NCBI GenBank assembly: GCA_963762525.1
Contig: CAVXKT010000003.1
Location: 434,001 to 498,000 of the forward strand
DNA length: 64,000 bases
DNA from: DATFDN01 sp963762525
Lineage (GTDB): Bacteria; Pseudomonadota; Alphaproteobacteria; Acetobacterales; Acetobacteraceae
Direction: 5' to 3'
Both the position numbers and the translations under genes were made by a program. The notes beneath the pieces are model-generated. The model saw only the letters and a program-made list of their open reading frames with translations, was not told the DNA's origin and searched no databases. Shown piece by piece: positions 53,636 to 62,810 of the stretch (its first letter is position 1; the number at the start of each line of letters is the position of its first letter).

Positions 53636-55938
53636 ACGACGCGATCAGGCCGGGATTTTCGGACACCGGCGCGCTCATTCGGGTGCACGGGATGGTGCAG
53701 GGCGTAGGTTTCCGGCCTGCCGTGTGGCACCTTGCGCGACGCCATGGATTGCGCGGCAGCGTGAGCAACGACGGTGAGGGCGTTAGCGTGCAGGTGTGTG
53801 GGCCCTATCGGGCCATCGAGGCGTTCGTGGACGAGCTTGCCCGAAGCCCGCCGCCGCTGGCGCGGATCGACCGTATCGATTGCACCCCGGCCGCGTGCCT
53901 TGCCGATACCGATTTTCGCATCGTTGCGAGCCAAGCTTGCGGCGCCCATACCGCCGTCGTGCCCGACGCGGCCACCTGCGAAGAGTGCCGGCGCGAAGTC
54001 GGCGACCCGGGGGCGCGGCGCCATCACTATCCATTCACCAACTGCACGCATTGCGGGCCGCGGCTCTCCATCATCGAGGCCATCCCGTACGACCGCGCCA
54101 ATACCACCATGCGTGCGTTCGGATTGTGCGCTGCCTGCCGGGCTGAGTACGAGGATCCCTCGGATCGGCGCTTTCACGCGCAGCCGATCGCCTGCCCGGA
54201 ATGCGGTCCGCGCGTATGGCTTTCGTGCGGCGGAGAGCCCATCGAGAAGACGCGCCGGCTGTTGCTGACCGGGCAGATCGTCGCCATTAAGGGGCTCGGC
54301 GGCTTTCAGCTTGCTTGCGACGCCACCGACGAGAGCGCGGTCGGACGCTTGCGTGACGCGAAGCACCGGCGCGGCAAGCCGTTGGCGCTGATGGCGCGCG
54401 ATGTCGGCGCGCTGCGGCGTTATTGCGTGGTGACGCCAGAGGATGAGGCGGCGCTGCGGAGCCCGGCGGCGCCGATCGTGCTGCTTGAGCGGCTGCCGAG
54501 CGCGGGGCTGGCGGAGAGCGTGGCGCCGGGGTTGCGCACGTTCGGCTGCATGTTGCCGAACACGCCGCTGCACCATTTGCTTCTGGCCGACATCGACCGG
54601 CCGATCGTGCTGACCAGCGGCAATCGCGCGAGCGAGCCGCAATGTATCGACAACGCCGACGCCTACACCCGCCTGAGCGGGATCGCCGACCATTTGCTGC
54701 TGCACGATCGCGACATCACCTGCCGCGTCGATGATTCCGTGGTGCGCCGGATGGGCGGCGCGATCCGGGTTATACGCCGCGCCCGCGGCTATGCGCCGGC
54801 GCCCCTCACCTTGCCCCCCGGCTTCGAGGGCGCGTCGGTGCTGGCGATGGGCGGCGAGCAGAAGAATTGCTTCTGCCTCCTGCGAGAGGGTCAGGTGATC
54901 CTGTCGCATCACATCGGCGATCTGGACAACGCGCGCACGCTCGCCGACTACACCGGCGCCATCAATCGATATCTCGCGCTGTTCGAGCACGAGCCGCGCG
55001 TCATCGCGATCGATCCGCATCCCGAATACCTGTCCTCGAAATTGGGGATCGAGCGGGAGGGGATCCTGGTGGAGGTGCAGCATCATCACGCCCATGTCGC
55101 GTCCTGCATGGCGGAGAACGGGGTGACGCCTGATCTACCGGTCCTCGGCGTCGCCCTGGACGGGCTCGGATATGGCGCTGGCGGCACGCTGTGGGGCGGC
55201 GAATTTCTGCTTGCCGACTATCGCCGTTTCCGGCGGCTGGCTTGGTTCAAGCCGGTTGCCATGCCGGGCGGCGCGCGGGCGATCGCCGAGCCTTGGCGCA
55301 ACACCTATGCTCAACTGGCGGCCGCAATGGGCCGGGATCGGTTCGCATCGCGCTACGGCGGCACCCGGCTGTTGCGCTTCCTCGCCAACAAGCCCCTTGC
55401 CGTGCTGGACGGGATGATCGCGCGCGGGGTCAATGCGCCGTTGGCGAGCTCCTGCGGTCGGCTGTTCGACGCGGTTGCGGCGGCGGCCGGCGTCTGCCGT
55501 GAGCACGCGCTCTACGAGGGCCAGGCGGCGGCCGAATTCGAGGCGCTGGCCGCGAGCGAAACCGATAGCCCGTACCGTTTCGACTTGGCGGCGGAGGCGG
55601 GATTTCTGGTGGTCGAGCCGCGGCCGATGTGGCGGGCGCTGCTCGATGACATCGTCGAGGAGACGCCGGTCCCGATCCTGTCGGCCCGCTTTCACGCGGG
55701 TTTGGCTTCGGCGATCGAGACCGTGGTCGTTGCCTTGCGTGAACATGGCCCCGCGGCGGCGACCAACGTGGTCGCTCTCACCGGGGGCGTGTTTCAGAAC
55801 CGCCTTTTGCTGGAACAGGTGAGCGAGCGTCTGGCGGCGCATGGCCTGACGGTTCTGACGCACCGCCTGGTTCCGGCAAATGACGGCGGCCTGGCGCTCG
55901 GTCAGGCGGTTGTCGCGGCGGCGCGAACGCTGGCATGA
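53632..55938 (+). CDS. hypF: Carbamoyltransferase HypF
   Basis: 768 residues from GTG 53632. HypF makes the cyanide ligands' precursor, transferring carbamoyl from carbamoyl phosphate to HypE. Domains in order: acylphosphatase (IRVHGMVQGVGFRPAVWHLA), two zinc fingers (CEECRREVGDP with CTHCGPR, then CAACRAEYEDP with CPECGPR), YrdC-like (GGFQLACDATDESAVGRLRD) and Kae1-like with the HHHAH metal site (EVQHHHAHVASCMAENG). Length and motifs are normal, no frameshift. Confidence 0.97.
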   Translation: MNDAIRPGFSDTGALIRVHGMVQGVGFRPAVWHLARRHGLRGSVSNDGEGVSVQVCGPYRAIEAFVDELARSPPPLARIDRIDCTPAACLADTDFRIVASQACGAHTAVVPDAATCEECRREVGDPGARRHHYPFTNCTHCGPRLSIIEAIPYDRANTTMRAFGLCAACRAEYEDPSDRRFHAQPIACPECGPRVWLSCGGEPIEKTRRLLLTGQIVAIKGLGGFQLACDATDESAVGRLRDAKHRRGKPLALMARDVGALRRYCVVTPEDEAALRSPAAPIVLLERLPSAGLAESVAPGLRTFGCMLPNTPLHHLLLADIDRPIVLTSGNRASEPQCIDNADAYTRLSGIADHLLLHDRDITCRVDDSVVRRMGGAIRVIRRARGYAPAPLTLPPGFEGASVLAMGGEQKNCFCLLREGQVILSHHIGDLDNARTLADYTGAINRYLALFEHEPRVIAIDPHPEYLSSKLGIEREGILVEVQHHHAHVASCMAENGVTPDLPVLGVALDGLGYGAGGTLWGGEFLLADYRRFRRLAWFKPVAMPGGARAIAEPWRNTYAQLAAAMGRDRFASRYGGTRLLRFLANKPLAVLDGMIARGVNAPLASSCGRLFDAVAAAAGVCREHALYEGQAAAEFEALAASETDSPYRFDLAAEAGFLVVEPRPMWRALLDDIVEETPVPILSARFHAGLASAIETVVVALREHGPAAATNVVALTGGVFQNRLLLEQVSERLAAHGLTVLTHRLVPANDGGLALGQAVVAAARTLA

Positions 55939-55964
55939 TCGGCAACGGATGAACAGGTGAGGCC

Positions 55965-56246
55965 ATGTGTCTTGGGATTCCGGGCCGGATTGTTGCCATC
56001 ATCGACGCCGCCGAAGCGTTAGCGATGGTGCAGGTGGGCGGGGTGCGCCGGCCTGTGAATATCGGTTTCATCGTCGCCGACGATCACCCCACCGAGGCGT
56101 GCGTAGGCGAATGGGTGCTGGTGCATGTGGGGTTCGCGATGAGCCGGCTCGACGAGGCGGAAGCGGCGCGGACGCTCGCGTTGCTGCGGGAGCTCGACGA
56201 GATGGCGGGCGAGGAGGATGCGATGCGCCTCTCCGCGGAGGCCTGA
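55965..56246 (+). CDS. hypC: Hydrogenase maturation chaperone HypC
   Basis: 93 residues starting MCLGIPGRIVAI, the essential N-terminal Cys motif that carries the Fe(CN)2CO fragment with HypD to the large subunit. Central VRRPVNIGFIV and GEWVLVHVGFAMSRLDEAEA are typical. Follows hypF by 26 bases. Confidence 0.97.
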   Translation: MCLGIPGRIVAIIDAAEALAMVQVGGVRRPVNIGFIVADDHPTEACVGEWVLVHVGFAMSRLDEAEAARTLALLRELDEMAGEEDAMRLSAEA

Positions 56247-56247
56247 G

Positions 56248-56931
56248 ATGTCGGATCAGCCGCTGCGTGGACTTTATCCGTTCCTGCATGGGGTGCCGGC
56301 GGAGCCCGGCCGGCTGCGTCCGGCATTGCTGGAGTCGATCCGGCAGAAGGCGGGCGACAGCGTCGAGGCCAAGCAGCGTTTCTTCGCCGAGAACGGCCCG
56401 GCCGTCGTCGCCGCCGCCGAGGCGATCGCTCAGGTCTACCGCAACGACGGTCGGCTGTTCAGCATGGGAAACGGCGGGTCAAGCTGCGATGCCGCGCATT
56501 TCGCCGTCGAGTTCCTGCATCCCGTCACCACCGGTCGCCCGGCGCTGACCGCGATCAATCTGGCGGCCGACATGGCGATGGTCACGGCGGTGGGCAACGA
56601 TGTCGGCTTCGGCCATATCTTCGTCCGCCAGGTGATTGCGCTGATGGGGCCGCGGGACGGGCTGGTGGGCTTCTCCACTAGCGGCAACTCGGAGAACCTG
56701 CTCGCGGCGTTCGCCAAGGCGAAGGAGCTGGGCGCCGCCACCATCGGCTTTGCCGGCTACGACGGCGGCAAGATGGCGCTTAGCGCCGACCTCGATCACT
56801 GCCTGGTGGTGCGGAGCGACAGCATTCACCGGATCCAGGAAACTCACGTCGCGATCTATCACATCTTGTGGGACCTCGTGCACACGCTGCTGGCTGCCGA
56901 TCGGGGCGGCATGGCGGAGGTGCGCTCTTGA
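56248..56931 (+). CDS. SIS-domain isomerase, GmhA-like, within the hyp operon
   Basis: 227 residues from ATG 56248, one base after the hypC stop. SIS fold with NDGRLFSMGNGGSSCDAAHF and GLVGFSTSGNSENLLAAFAK, the pattern of sedoheptulose 7-phosphate isomerase. It sits between hypC and hypD, and its last codons overlap the hypD TTG start. LPS heptose synthesis is the usual role of GmhA; placement here suggests instead a conserved but unexplained link with hydrogenase maturation, as also seen in other hyp clusters. Confidence 0.85.
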   Translation: MSDQPLRGLYPFLHGVPAEPGRLRPALLESIRQKAGDSVEAKQRFFAENGPAVVAAAEAIAQVYRNDGRLFSMGNGGSSCDAAHFAVEFLHPVTTGRPALTAINLAADMAMVTAVGNDVGFGHIFVRQVIALMGPRDGLVGFSTSGNSENLLAAFAKAKELGAATIGFAGYDGGKMALSADLDHCLVVRSDSIHRIQETHVAIYHILWDLVHTLLAADRGGMAEVRS

Positions 56932-58067
56932 AATACGTCGATGAGTTCCGCGACCCCGATAAGGCGCGCGCGCTATCGGCCGACATAAGCCGCCTCGTCA
57001 CCCGCATTCCGCGCGCCCGGCACCGGCCCTTGCAGATCATGGAGGTGTGCGGCGGCCACACGCACACGATCTTCCGGTACGGCATCCAGCAGATGCTGCC
57101 GGAGGAGGTGGAGTTCGTGCACGGGCCGGGCTGTCCGGTCTGCGTGCTGCCGATGGGGCGGGTGGATAATTGCGTGACGCTGGCGGAGCGCCCGGAGGTG
57201 ATCTTCACCACCTTCGGCGACGCCATGCGCGTCCCCGGTTCGCGCAAGAGTTTGCTGAAGGCGAAGGCCGACGGGGCCGATGTGCGGATGGTCTATTCGC
57301 CGTTGGACGCGCTGGCACTGGCGCAGCGCCATCCCGAACGCGAGGTGATCTTCTTCGGCCTCGGCTTCGAGACCACGATGCCCAGCACCGCGATGACGTT
57401 GATCCAGGCGAAGGCCAAGGGGGTGCGGAACTTCTCGCTGTTCTGCAACCACATCACCATAATCCCGACCATCAAGGCGATGCTTGATTCGCCGGAGATG
57501 AGCCTCGATGGATTCCTCGGGCCCGGGCATGTCAGCATGGTCATCGGTACGCGGCCCTATGGCTTTATCGCCGGCCACTACCGCAAGCCGATCACCATCG
57601 CCGGCTTCGAGCCGCTGGACGTGCTGCAATCGACATGGATGGTGCTTCGCCAACTCGCCGAGGGCCGCTGCGAGGTGGAGAACCAGTATGGCAGGGTCGT
57701 GCCGGCGAACGGCAACCCGGCGGCGCTCGCGGCGATCGGCGAGGTGTATGAGCTGCGCGAGTTCTTCGAATGGCGGGGCCTCGGCTCCATCGATCATTCC
57801 GGCGTGCGGATTCGCGCCGATTACGCGGCGTTCGACGCCGAGCGGAGATTTGCCGTGCCCGCCATCAGGATTGCCGACCCGAAATCCTGCCAATGCGGCG
57901 AGGTGCTGAAGGGCGTCATCAAACCGCACGAATGCAAGGTGTTCGGCAATGCTTGCACCCCGGAGACCCCGCTCGGGTCGCTGATGGTGTCCACCGAAGG
58001 CGCTTGCGCGGCCTATTACAATTACGGACGCCTGGCTGCACCATCGAAACAGGGTGTGCTCGCATGA
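56928..58067 (+). CDS. hypD: Hydrogenase maturation protein HypD
   Basis: 379 residues from TTG 56928, which overlaps the isomerase stop. The iron-scaffold protein that builds Fe(CN)2CO with HypC. Signature motifs: MEVCGGHTHTIFRYGI, GPGCPVCVLP, and the C-terminal cluster CQCGEVLKG, PHECKVFGNACTPETPLGS, MVSTEGACAAYYNYGR. Intact. Overlaps hypE by ATGA. Confidence 0.96.
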   Translation: MKYVDEFRDPDKARALSADISRLVTRIPRARHRPLQIMEVCGGHTHTIFRYGIQQMLPEEVEFVHGPGCPVCVLPMGRVDNCVTLAERPEVIFTTFGDAMRVPGSRKSLLKAKADGADVRMVYSPLDALALAQRHPEREVIFFGLGFETTMPSTAMTLIQAKAKGVRNFSLFCNHITIIPTIKAMLDSPEMSLDGFLGPGHVSMVIGTRPYGFIAGHYRKPITIAGFEPLDVLQSTWMVLRQLAEGRCEVENQYGRVVPANGNPAALAAIGEVYELREFFEWRGLGSIDHSGVRIRADYAAFDAERRFAVPAIRIADPKSCQCGEVLKGVIKPHECKVFGNACTPETPLGSLMVSTEGACAAYYNYGRLAAPSKQGVLA

Positions 58068-59100
58068 GCGCGCGCCTGCGCGATTCGCATATCAACCTCT
58101 CGCACGGCAGCGGCGGCAAGGCGATGCGCGCGCTGATCGAAGACGTGTTCCTGGGCGCGTTCGGCAACGAATTGCTGGACAGGCTGGAAGATCAGGCGGT
58201 CGTCGGCTTGGCGGAGCTTGCGGCCGGAGGCGATCGGCTGGCGTTCACCACGGACAGCTATGTGGTCGATCCGCTGTTCTTCCCTGGTGGCGATATCGGC
58301 AAGCTCGCCGTCTGCGGCACCGTGAACGATCTGGCGGTGAGCGGGGCGAGGCCGCTGCTACTGTCCTGCGCGATGGTCCTGGAGGAGGGGCTATCGGTCG
58401 AGCTGCTGCGTCGCGTCTGCGCCAGCATGGCCGCCGCCGCCGACCGGGCCGGCGTCCGCATCGTCACCGGTGATACCAAGGTGGTCGAGCGCGGGGCGGC
58501 GGACAAGCTGTTCATCAACACCTCGGGGATCGGTGTAATCGCCCCGGATGTGTCGTTGTCGGCGGCGAGCGCGCGCCCGGGCGATGTGGTGATCACGAGC
58601 GGCGTGCTGGGCGACCATGGAACGGCGATCCTGATCGCGCGCAACCAGCTCGCGCTGGAGGCGGACATCGAGAGCGACTGCCAACCGTTGCATGGGCTGA
58701 TCGGGGCGATGCTGGCGCATCGCCCCGCCATTCGCTGCCTGCGCGATGCGACGCGCGGCGGGGCGGCGACCGTGCTGAACGAGTTCGCGCGCAGCTCCAA
58801 GGTGGGGATCCGTATCCGGGAGCGCGACCTGCCGCTCCGGGAGCAGGTCAAGGGCGCCTGCGAAATCCTCGGCCTCGATCCGCTCTATCTCGCCAATGAG
58901 GGCAAGTTGATCGCCGTGATCGCGCCGGAGGATGCCGCGCGCGTGCTCGCCGCGATGCGGGCGCACGAGGCTGGCCGCGAGGCGGTGATCATCGGCGAGG
59001 TGGTGGCGGACAGCCGGATATCGTCACCATGCAGACCTCGTTTGGCGGCGAGCGCATCGTCGACATGCTCGTCGGCGAGCAACTGCCGCGGATCTGCTAG
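58064..59100 (+). CDS. hypE: Carbamoyl dehydratase HypE (one frameshift near the 3' end)
   Basis: About 345 residues. HypE dehydrates its C-terminal thiocarboxamide to thiocyanate and delivers cyanide to HypCD. The main part (INLSHGSGGKAMRALIEDVF, TTDSYVVDPLFFPGGDIGKL, TGDTKVVERG) is intact up to 59013. One C is missing in the CC run near 59014. The continuation DIVTMQTSFGGERIVDMLVG and the essential terminal PRIC end at TAG 59098-59100. The true enzyme is probably full length. Confidence 0.94.
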
Positions 59101-59102
59101 CG

Positions 59103-59434
59103 ATGCACGAACTCAGCATCGCCAATGCGATCGTCGAAGCCTGCGCCGAGCGGGCGGCCGGGTCGCGGGTGCTCCGCGTGCGGCTGGAGATCGGGGCGCT
59201 GGCGGCGGTGCAGCAGGATGCGGTGCGCTTCTGCTTCGATGCCTGCGCCAAGGACACCGTGGTCGAAGGCGCGCATGCTGGAAATTCGTCGAGATTACCG
59301 GCCGGGCGGTGTGCAGCGCATGCGGCGCCGAGACGGAACTACATTCCCCCTTCGGAAGCTGCGCCTGCGGCGGCGCCGATCTGCGCATCATCGCCGGCGA
59401 GGAGTTGCGGGTCAAGGAAATGGAGCTCGTGTGA
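59103..59434 (+). CDS. hypA: Nickel-insertion protein HypA (one frameshift)
   Basis: About 110 residues. It begins MHELSIANAIVEACAERA; the N-terminal MHE motif binds nickel. The zinc-binding part, CSACGAETELHSPFGSCACG, lies in another frame; one base is missing near 59275. Ends GEELRVKEMELV, with TGA overlapping the hypB ATG. HypA and HypB hand nickel to the large subunit. Confidence 0.93.
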
Positions 59435-60270
59435 TGTGTGCCACCTGCGGATGCTCGACCGGGAGCGAGCCGGTCTATAGCGAGTTACGGGTCGGGGAGC
59501 ATGGCCATCACCATCCGCACGATCACGCTCATGGCCATCTGCACGATCATGACCACGATCATCCGCACGATCACCACCATCATGATCACCCGCACGATCA
59601 CGGGCGGACCGTCGCCATCGAACAAGCGGTTCTCGCCAAAAACCAGGTGGCGGCGGAGCGCAATCGCGGCTGGCTGGCCGGGCGCGAGGTGTTGGCCGTC
59701 AATCTCATGAGCGCGCCCGGCGCCGGCAAGACCGCGATCCTTGAGCGCACCATCCGCGATCTGCGGGACGAAGCGCCGATCTCCGTGCTCGAGGGCGATC
59801 AGGCGACGATCAACGACGCCGAGCGCATCCGTGCGGCCGGCGCGCCGGTCGTGCAGATCAACACCGGCACGGGCTGCCATCTGGAAGCCGAGATGGTGGC
59901 GCGCGGGATGCGCCAACTCGCCCCCGAGCGCGGCGCGATGCTGCTGATCGAGAACGTCGGCAATCTCGTCTGCCCGGCTCTGTTCGACTTGGGCGAGCAG
60001 GCGAAAGTGGTGATCCTGTCCGTGACCGAAGGCGAGGACAAGCCGATCAAATATCCGCACATCTTCCGCGCCTGCGAGGTGATGCTGCTCAACAAGATCG
60101 ACCTGCTGGCGCATCTTCGCTTCGATGTCGACCGCTGCATTGCTTACGCGCGCCAGGTAAATCCGGGGATTCGGGTCTTACAGGTATCGGCCGAGAGCGG
60201 GCAGGGGATGGAGGCCTGGTACGAGTGGCTCCGCGCCCGACTGCAAGCGGCGACGCAAGACCGCCGCTGA
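59434..60270 (+). CDS. hypB: Nickel GTPase HypB with His-rich nickel store
   Basis: 278 residues. MCATCGCS gives the high-affinity N-terminal nickel site. Residues about 23-57 are a histidine/aspartate stretch (for example HDHDHDHPHDHHHHDHPHD) that can store or buffer nickel. The GTPase domain has Walker A NLMSAPGAGKTAILERTI, LEGDQATINDAERI, TGTGCHLEAEMV, and NKIDLLAHL. The last gene of the island; convergent with the SDR gene 6 bases away. Confidence 0.97.
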   Translation: MCATCGCSTGSEPVYSELRVGEHGHHHPHDHAHGHLHDHDHDHPHDHHHHDHPHDHGRTVAIEQAVLAKNQVAAERNRGWLAGREVLAVNLMSAPGAGKTAILERTIRDLRDEAPISVLEGDQATINDAERIRAAGAPVVQINTGTGCHLEAEMVARGMRQLAPERGAMLLIENVGNLVCPALFDLGEQAKVVILSVTEGEDKPIKYPHIFRACEVMLLNKIDLLAHLRFDVDRCIAYARQVNPGIRVLQVSAESGQGMEAWYEWLRARLQAATQDRR

Positions 60271-60276
60271 CCGATC

Positions 60277-61038
60277 TCAACCGATCGTGGTGCCGCCGTC
60301 GATCACGATCGTCTGGCCAGTAACGAAACTCCCCGCCTTCGCCGCCAGAAACACGGCGGCCCCGGCGATCTCGTCGGGTTCGCCGATGCGCCGCAGCGGC
60401 GTGATCGCACTGCGGGCGCGCTCCCGCTCGGGATCCTCCCACAGTGCACGGGCAAAATCGGTGCGCACCAGCCCCGGCGCGATGGCGTTGGCGCGAATAT
60501 TTCTCGGTCCCCACTCCACCGCGATGTTGCGCGCCAACTGCATGTCGGCTGCCTTGGAGATGGCATAGAGGCCGAGCTGCGACGAACCGCGCAGGCCGCC
60601 GACCGACGAGATGATGATGATCGCGCCGCCGCCACGCTCCGCCATTCCCGGCAGCACCATGTTACACAGCCAGAAATTGCTGCGCACATTGGCGCCCATC
60701 ACCCGCTCATAGACTTCGTCCGAGGCTCCGCCAGCCGGCCCGAAATAGGGGTTCACCGCGGCGTTGCAGACCAGGATGTCGAGACCGCCCCACAATGCAG
60801 CGGTCCGTGCGACCAGGTTTTGCAACTCCTCCTTGCGCCCGATATGGCAGGGAATGACGGCCGCTTCGCCTCCGCGCTCGCGAATGCCGACGGCCACCGC
60901 CTCGCAGGCATCCGCCTTGCGGCTGGAAATCACCACGCGAGCGCCGTGCTCGGCAAGTCGTTCGGCGATCGCGCGCCCGATCCCCTTCGATGAACCGGTA
61001 ACGACCGCGACCTTACCGGTCAGATCGAACAGCGACAT
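60277..61038 (-). CDS. Short-chain dehydrogenase/reductase (SDR)
   Basis: 253 residues. Classical SDR: cofactor motif VVTGSSKGIGRAIAERL, NAAVNPYFG for NNAG, catalytic Ser in IIIISSVGG, YAISKAADMQLARN with the Tyr-x3-Lys. Substrate not readable. It lies convergent with hypB and in line with the histidine phosphatase gene. Confidence 0.9.
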   Translation of the reverse strand: MSLFDLTGKVAVVTGSSKGIGRAIAERLAEHGARVVISSRKADACEAVAVGIRERGGEAAVIPCHIGRKEELQNLVARTAALWGGLDILVCNAAVNPYFGPAGGASDEVYERVMGANVRSNFWLCNMVLPGMAERGGGAIIIISSVGGLRGSSQLGLYAISKAADMQLARNIAVEWGPRNIRANAIAPGLVRTDFARALWEDPERERARSAITPLRRIGEPDEIAGAAVFLAAKAGSFVTGQTIVIDGGTTIG

Positions 61039-61087
61039 GGGCCCTCCTCGGCTGGCTCAGCGGCGTTACCGCCGGCGGTAGCGGCCA

Positions 61088-61642
61088 TCACGGCCGCCAC
61101 GGAATTTCGGTCGGCGCCGGGGCGGTCGGATCGACGCGCATCCAGGTGCCGTTCTGTACGCTAAGGCCGGTCAGCGCCATGATGAAGCCCCAGTGGCTCA
61201 CCACCAGAGTATCCGCCCAGTCCGCCAGCGCCGCCATCTCGGCGCGGAAGCGGCCGGCGCGGTTGACCACGGCGCTCGCCGGCTCCGGCATGGCCGGCCA
61301 CCAAACCTCCTCAATCGCGGTGAAATCGATCTCCGGCCAGGTGAACGCCAGCTCTGTCCGCGGTGTGCCGATGTCGCAGGCGAAGGCGCCCCGCTCGCCG
61401 ACCAACGGATTGACGATCACCGCGAGATCGAGGGCGCGCGCTATCGGCGCGGCGGTCTGCAGGGCCCGGGTAAAAGGGGAGGTGATGATCCGCCGAATGG
61501 GCTCCCCGGCGAGTGCCACTGCCGCCTGCTCGGCTTGGGCATGCCCGAGCGGGGTCAGCCGGGCATCGACGATGCCGGGGTCCTTCCGGGTGGCGGTGAA
61601 GTGGAGGTTGAATTCGCTCTGGCCGTGGCGCAGCAGGATCAT
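61088..61642 (-). CDS. Histidine phosphatase family protein
   Basis: 184 residues. Phosphoglycerate-mutase-like fold starting MILLRHGQSEFNLHF with the RHG catalytic His; second His in VVSHWGFIMALTG; TSPFTRALQTA for the phosphate pocket. Physiological substrate unknown. On the minus strand just upstream of the SDR gene. Confidence 0.9.
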   Translation of the reverse strand: MILLRHGQSEFNLHFTATRKDPGIVDARLTPLGHAQAEQAAVALAGEPIRRIITSPFTRALQTAAPIARALDLAVIVNPLVGERGAFACDIGTPRTELAFTWPEIDFTAIEEVWWPAMPEPASAVVNRAGRFRAEMAALADWADTLVVSHWGFIMALTGLSVQNGTWMRVDPTAPAPTEIPWRP

Positions 61643-61742
61643 TGGCCCCGGATACAGAAGAGGCGTCCGCCGGGCAATCGACGGAAAAAATTGTCACCCG
61701 GTCCCCGCGCTCCTATCTGTGATCGCACAAGGAGAAGCGTGA

Positions 61743-62405
61743 ATGGACTTCGGCAGCGGTTTCCCGGTCGATCTGATCCTGTTCGGCATGATTGCCGCCT
61801 TTTTGGTGCTGCGGCTGAGGAGCATTCTGGGTCGGCGCACCGGCTTCGAACGGCCGCAACCTCCGGTCCAGTCGCCCGCACCGCGCCCAGGCCAGATCAT
61901 TGAGGGTCACGCGGAGCCGCCGGCCGCGCCGGCTCGTCCGCTTCCCGACCCCGCCAGCGCCACCGGCGAGACGTTGGCGCGGATGCGCGACATCGATCGC
62001 GGCTTCGATCCGGCACGCTTTCTCGAGGGCGCCGAGGGCGCCTTCCGTATGATCGTGGCCGCCTTCGCGGCGGGCGATCGGACGCAGTTGCGCAAGCTCG
62101 TGGCCGACGACGTCTACCGCCCTTTCGAGGAGGCGATCGCAGCGAGAGAGCACGCGGGGCATAGGCAGGTGAGCGAGATTCGCGCCATTCATGGCGCCAC
62201 GATCGAAGCCGCCGAGCTCGGAGGGACGCGGGCCCGGCTGTCCGTTCGCTTTGTCTCCGACCAGATCAGCCTGCTCAGGGATCAGGCGGGTTCACCCGTG
62301 TCCGGCACCGAGGCCGTTACCGAGTTGGTGGATGTCTGGACCTTCGAGCGCGACCTTACGTCGCGCGATCCGGCATGGCGTCTGGTCGCCGTCCGCGGCG
62401 GCTGA
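61743..62405 (+). CDS. Tim44/TimA domain protein
   Basis: 220 residues. One N-terminal membrane helix (PVDLILFGMIAAFLVLRLRS), a proline-rich linker, and the Tim44-like domain (FLEGAEGAFRMIVAAFAAGD, VADDVYRPFEEAI, WTFERDLTSRDPAWRLVAV). Common in alphaproteobacteria as a relative of the mitochondrial import motor anchor; role in envelope function unproven. Confidence 0.9.
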   Translation: MDFGSGFPVDLILFGMIAAFLVLRLRSILGRRTGFERPQPPVQSPAPRPGQIIEGHAEPPAAPARPLPDPASATGETLARMRDIDRGFDPARFLEGAEGAFRMIVAAFAAGDRTQLRKLVADDVYRPFEEAIAAREHAGHRQVSEIRAIHGATIEAAELGGTRARLSVRFVSDQISLLRDQAGSPVSGTEAVTELVDVWTFERDLTSRDPAWRLVAVRGG

Positions 62406-62407
62406 CG

Positions 62408-62761
62408 CTAGCGCACCGCTGCCGCCAATTCCGCCTTGGTCATTCGCGACCGTCCCCGAATTCCCTTGCGCCTCGCCGCTGCATAAAGCGCCTTGCGGGT
62501 CGTGCCCTCGGACTCGGCCCGGGCGGTGCGGCCGTCGCGCTCATTGCGCTTGGTTTTCCGAAGGCGCTTGCGGTTTTCCGCCGGCGTTTGTCGATTGGAT
62601 GCGCCGGCCTCCGACAGCGCGATAGCGACCGCCTGCTTCGGGTTGCGGACCTTGCCGCCGGCGCTCTTCAGTTCGCCATGCTTGAACTCGTGCATGACCC
62701 GCTCGACGGTGTCGCGCTGCGCGGGGGTCTCGTGCGCTTGGCCATGGTCAAGTCCCCTCAT
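62408..62761 (-). CDS. DUF6496 domain protein
   Basis: 117 residues from ATG 62761, with AAGGAG six bases upstream. The core ETPAQRDTVERVMHEFKHGE is followed by NPKQAVAIALSEAGAS, the DUF6496 pattern. The C-terminal half is basic (RRKGIRGRSRMTKAELAAAV), as in small nucleic-acid-binding proteins. Function unknown; often found with stress genes such as DUF892, which lies next to it here. Confidence 0.8.
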   Translation of the reverse strand: MRGLDHGQAHETPAQRDTVERVMHEFKHGELKSAGGKVRNPKQAVAIALSEAGASNRQTPAENRKRLRKTKRNERDGRTARAESEGTTRKALYAAARRKGIRGRSRMTKAELAAAVR

Positions 62762-62810
62762 CGACGCTCCTTCCGGACCCCGAAACTTAGGGGGACCGCA
62801 GAGTCGAGCG

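Noticed and set aside
53700..53760. Sigma-54 -24/-12 element (TGGCAC...TTGC) because rpoN is in the window
   Set aside because: It lies inside hypF coding sequence and the spacing does not fit.
59520..59605. Tandem repeat or low-complexity artefact in hypB
   Set aside because: The repeated CAC/GAT codons encode the His-rich nickel region normal for many HypB proteins.
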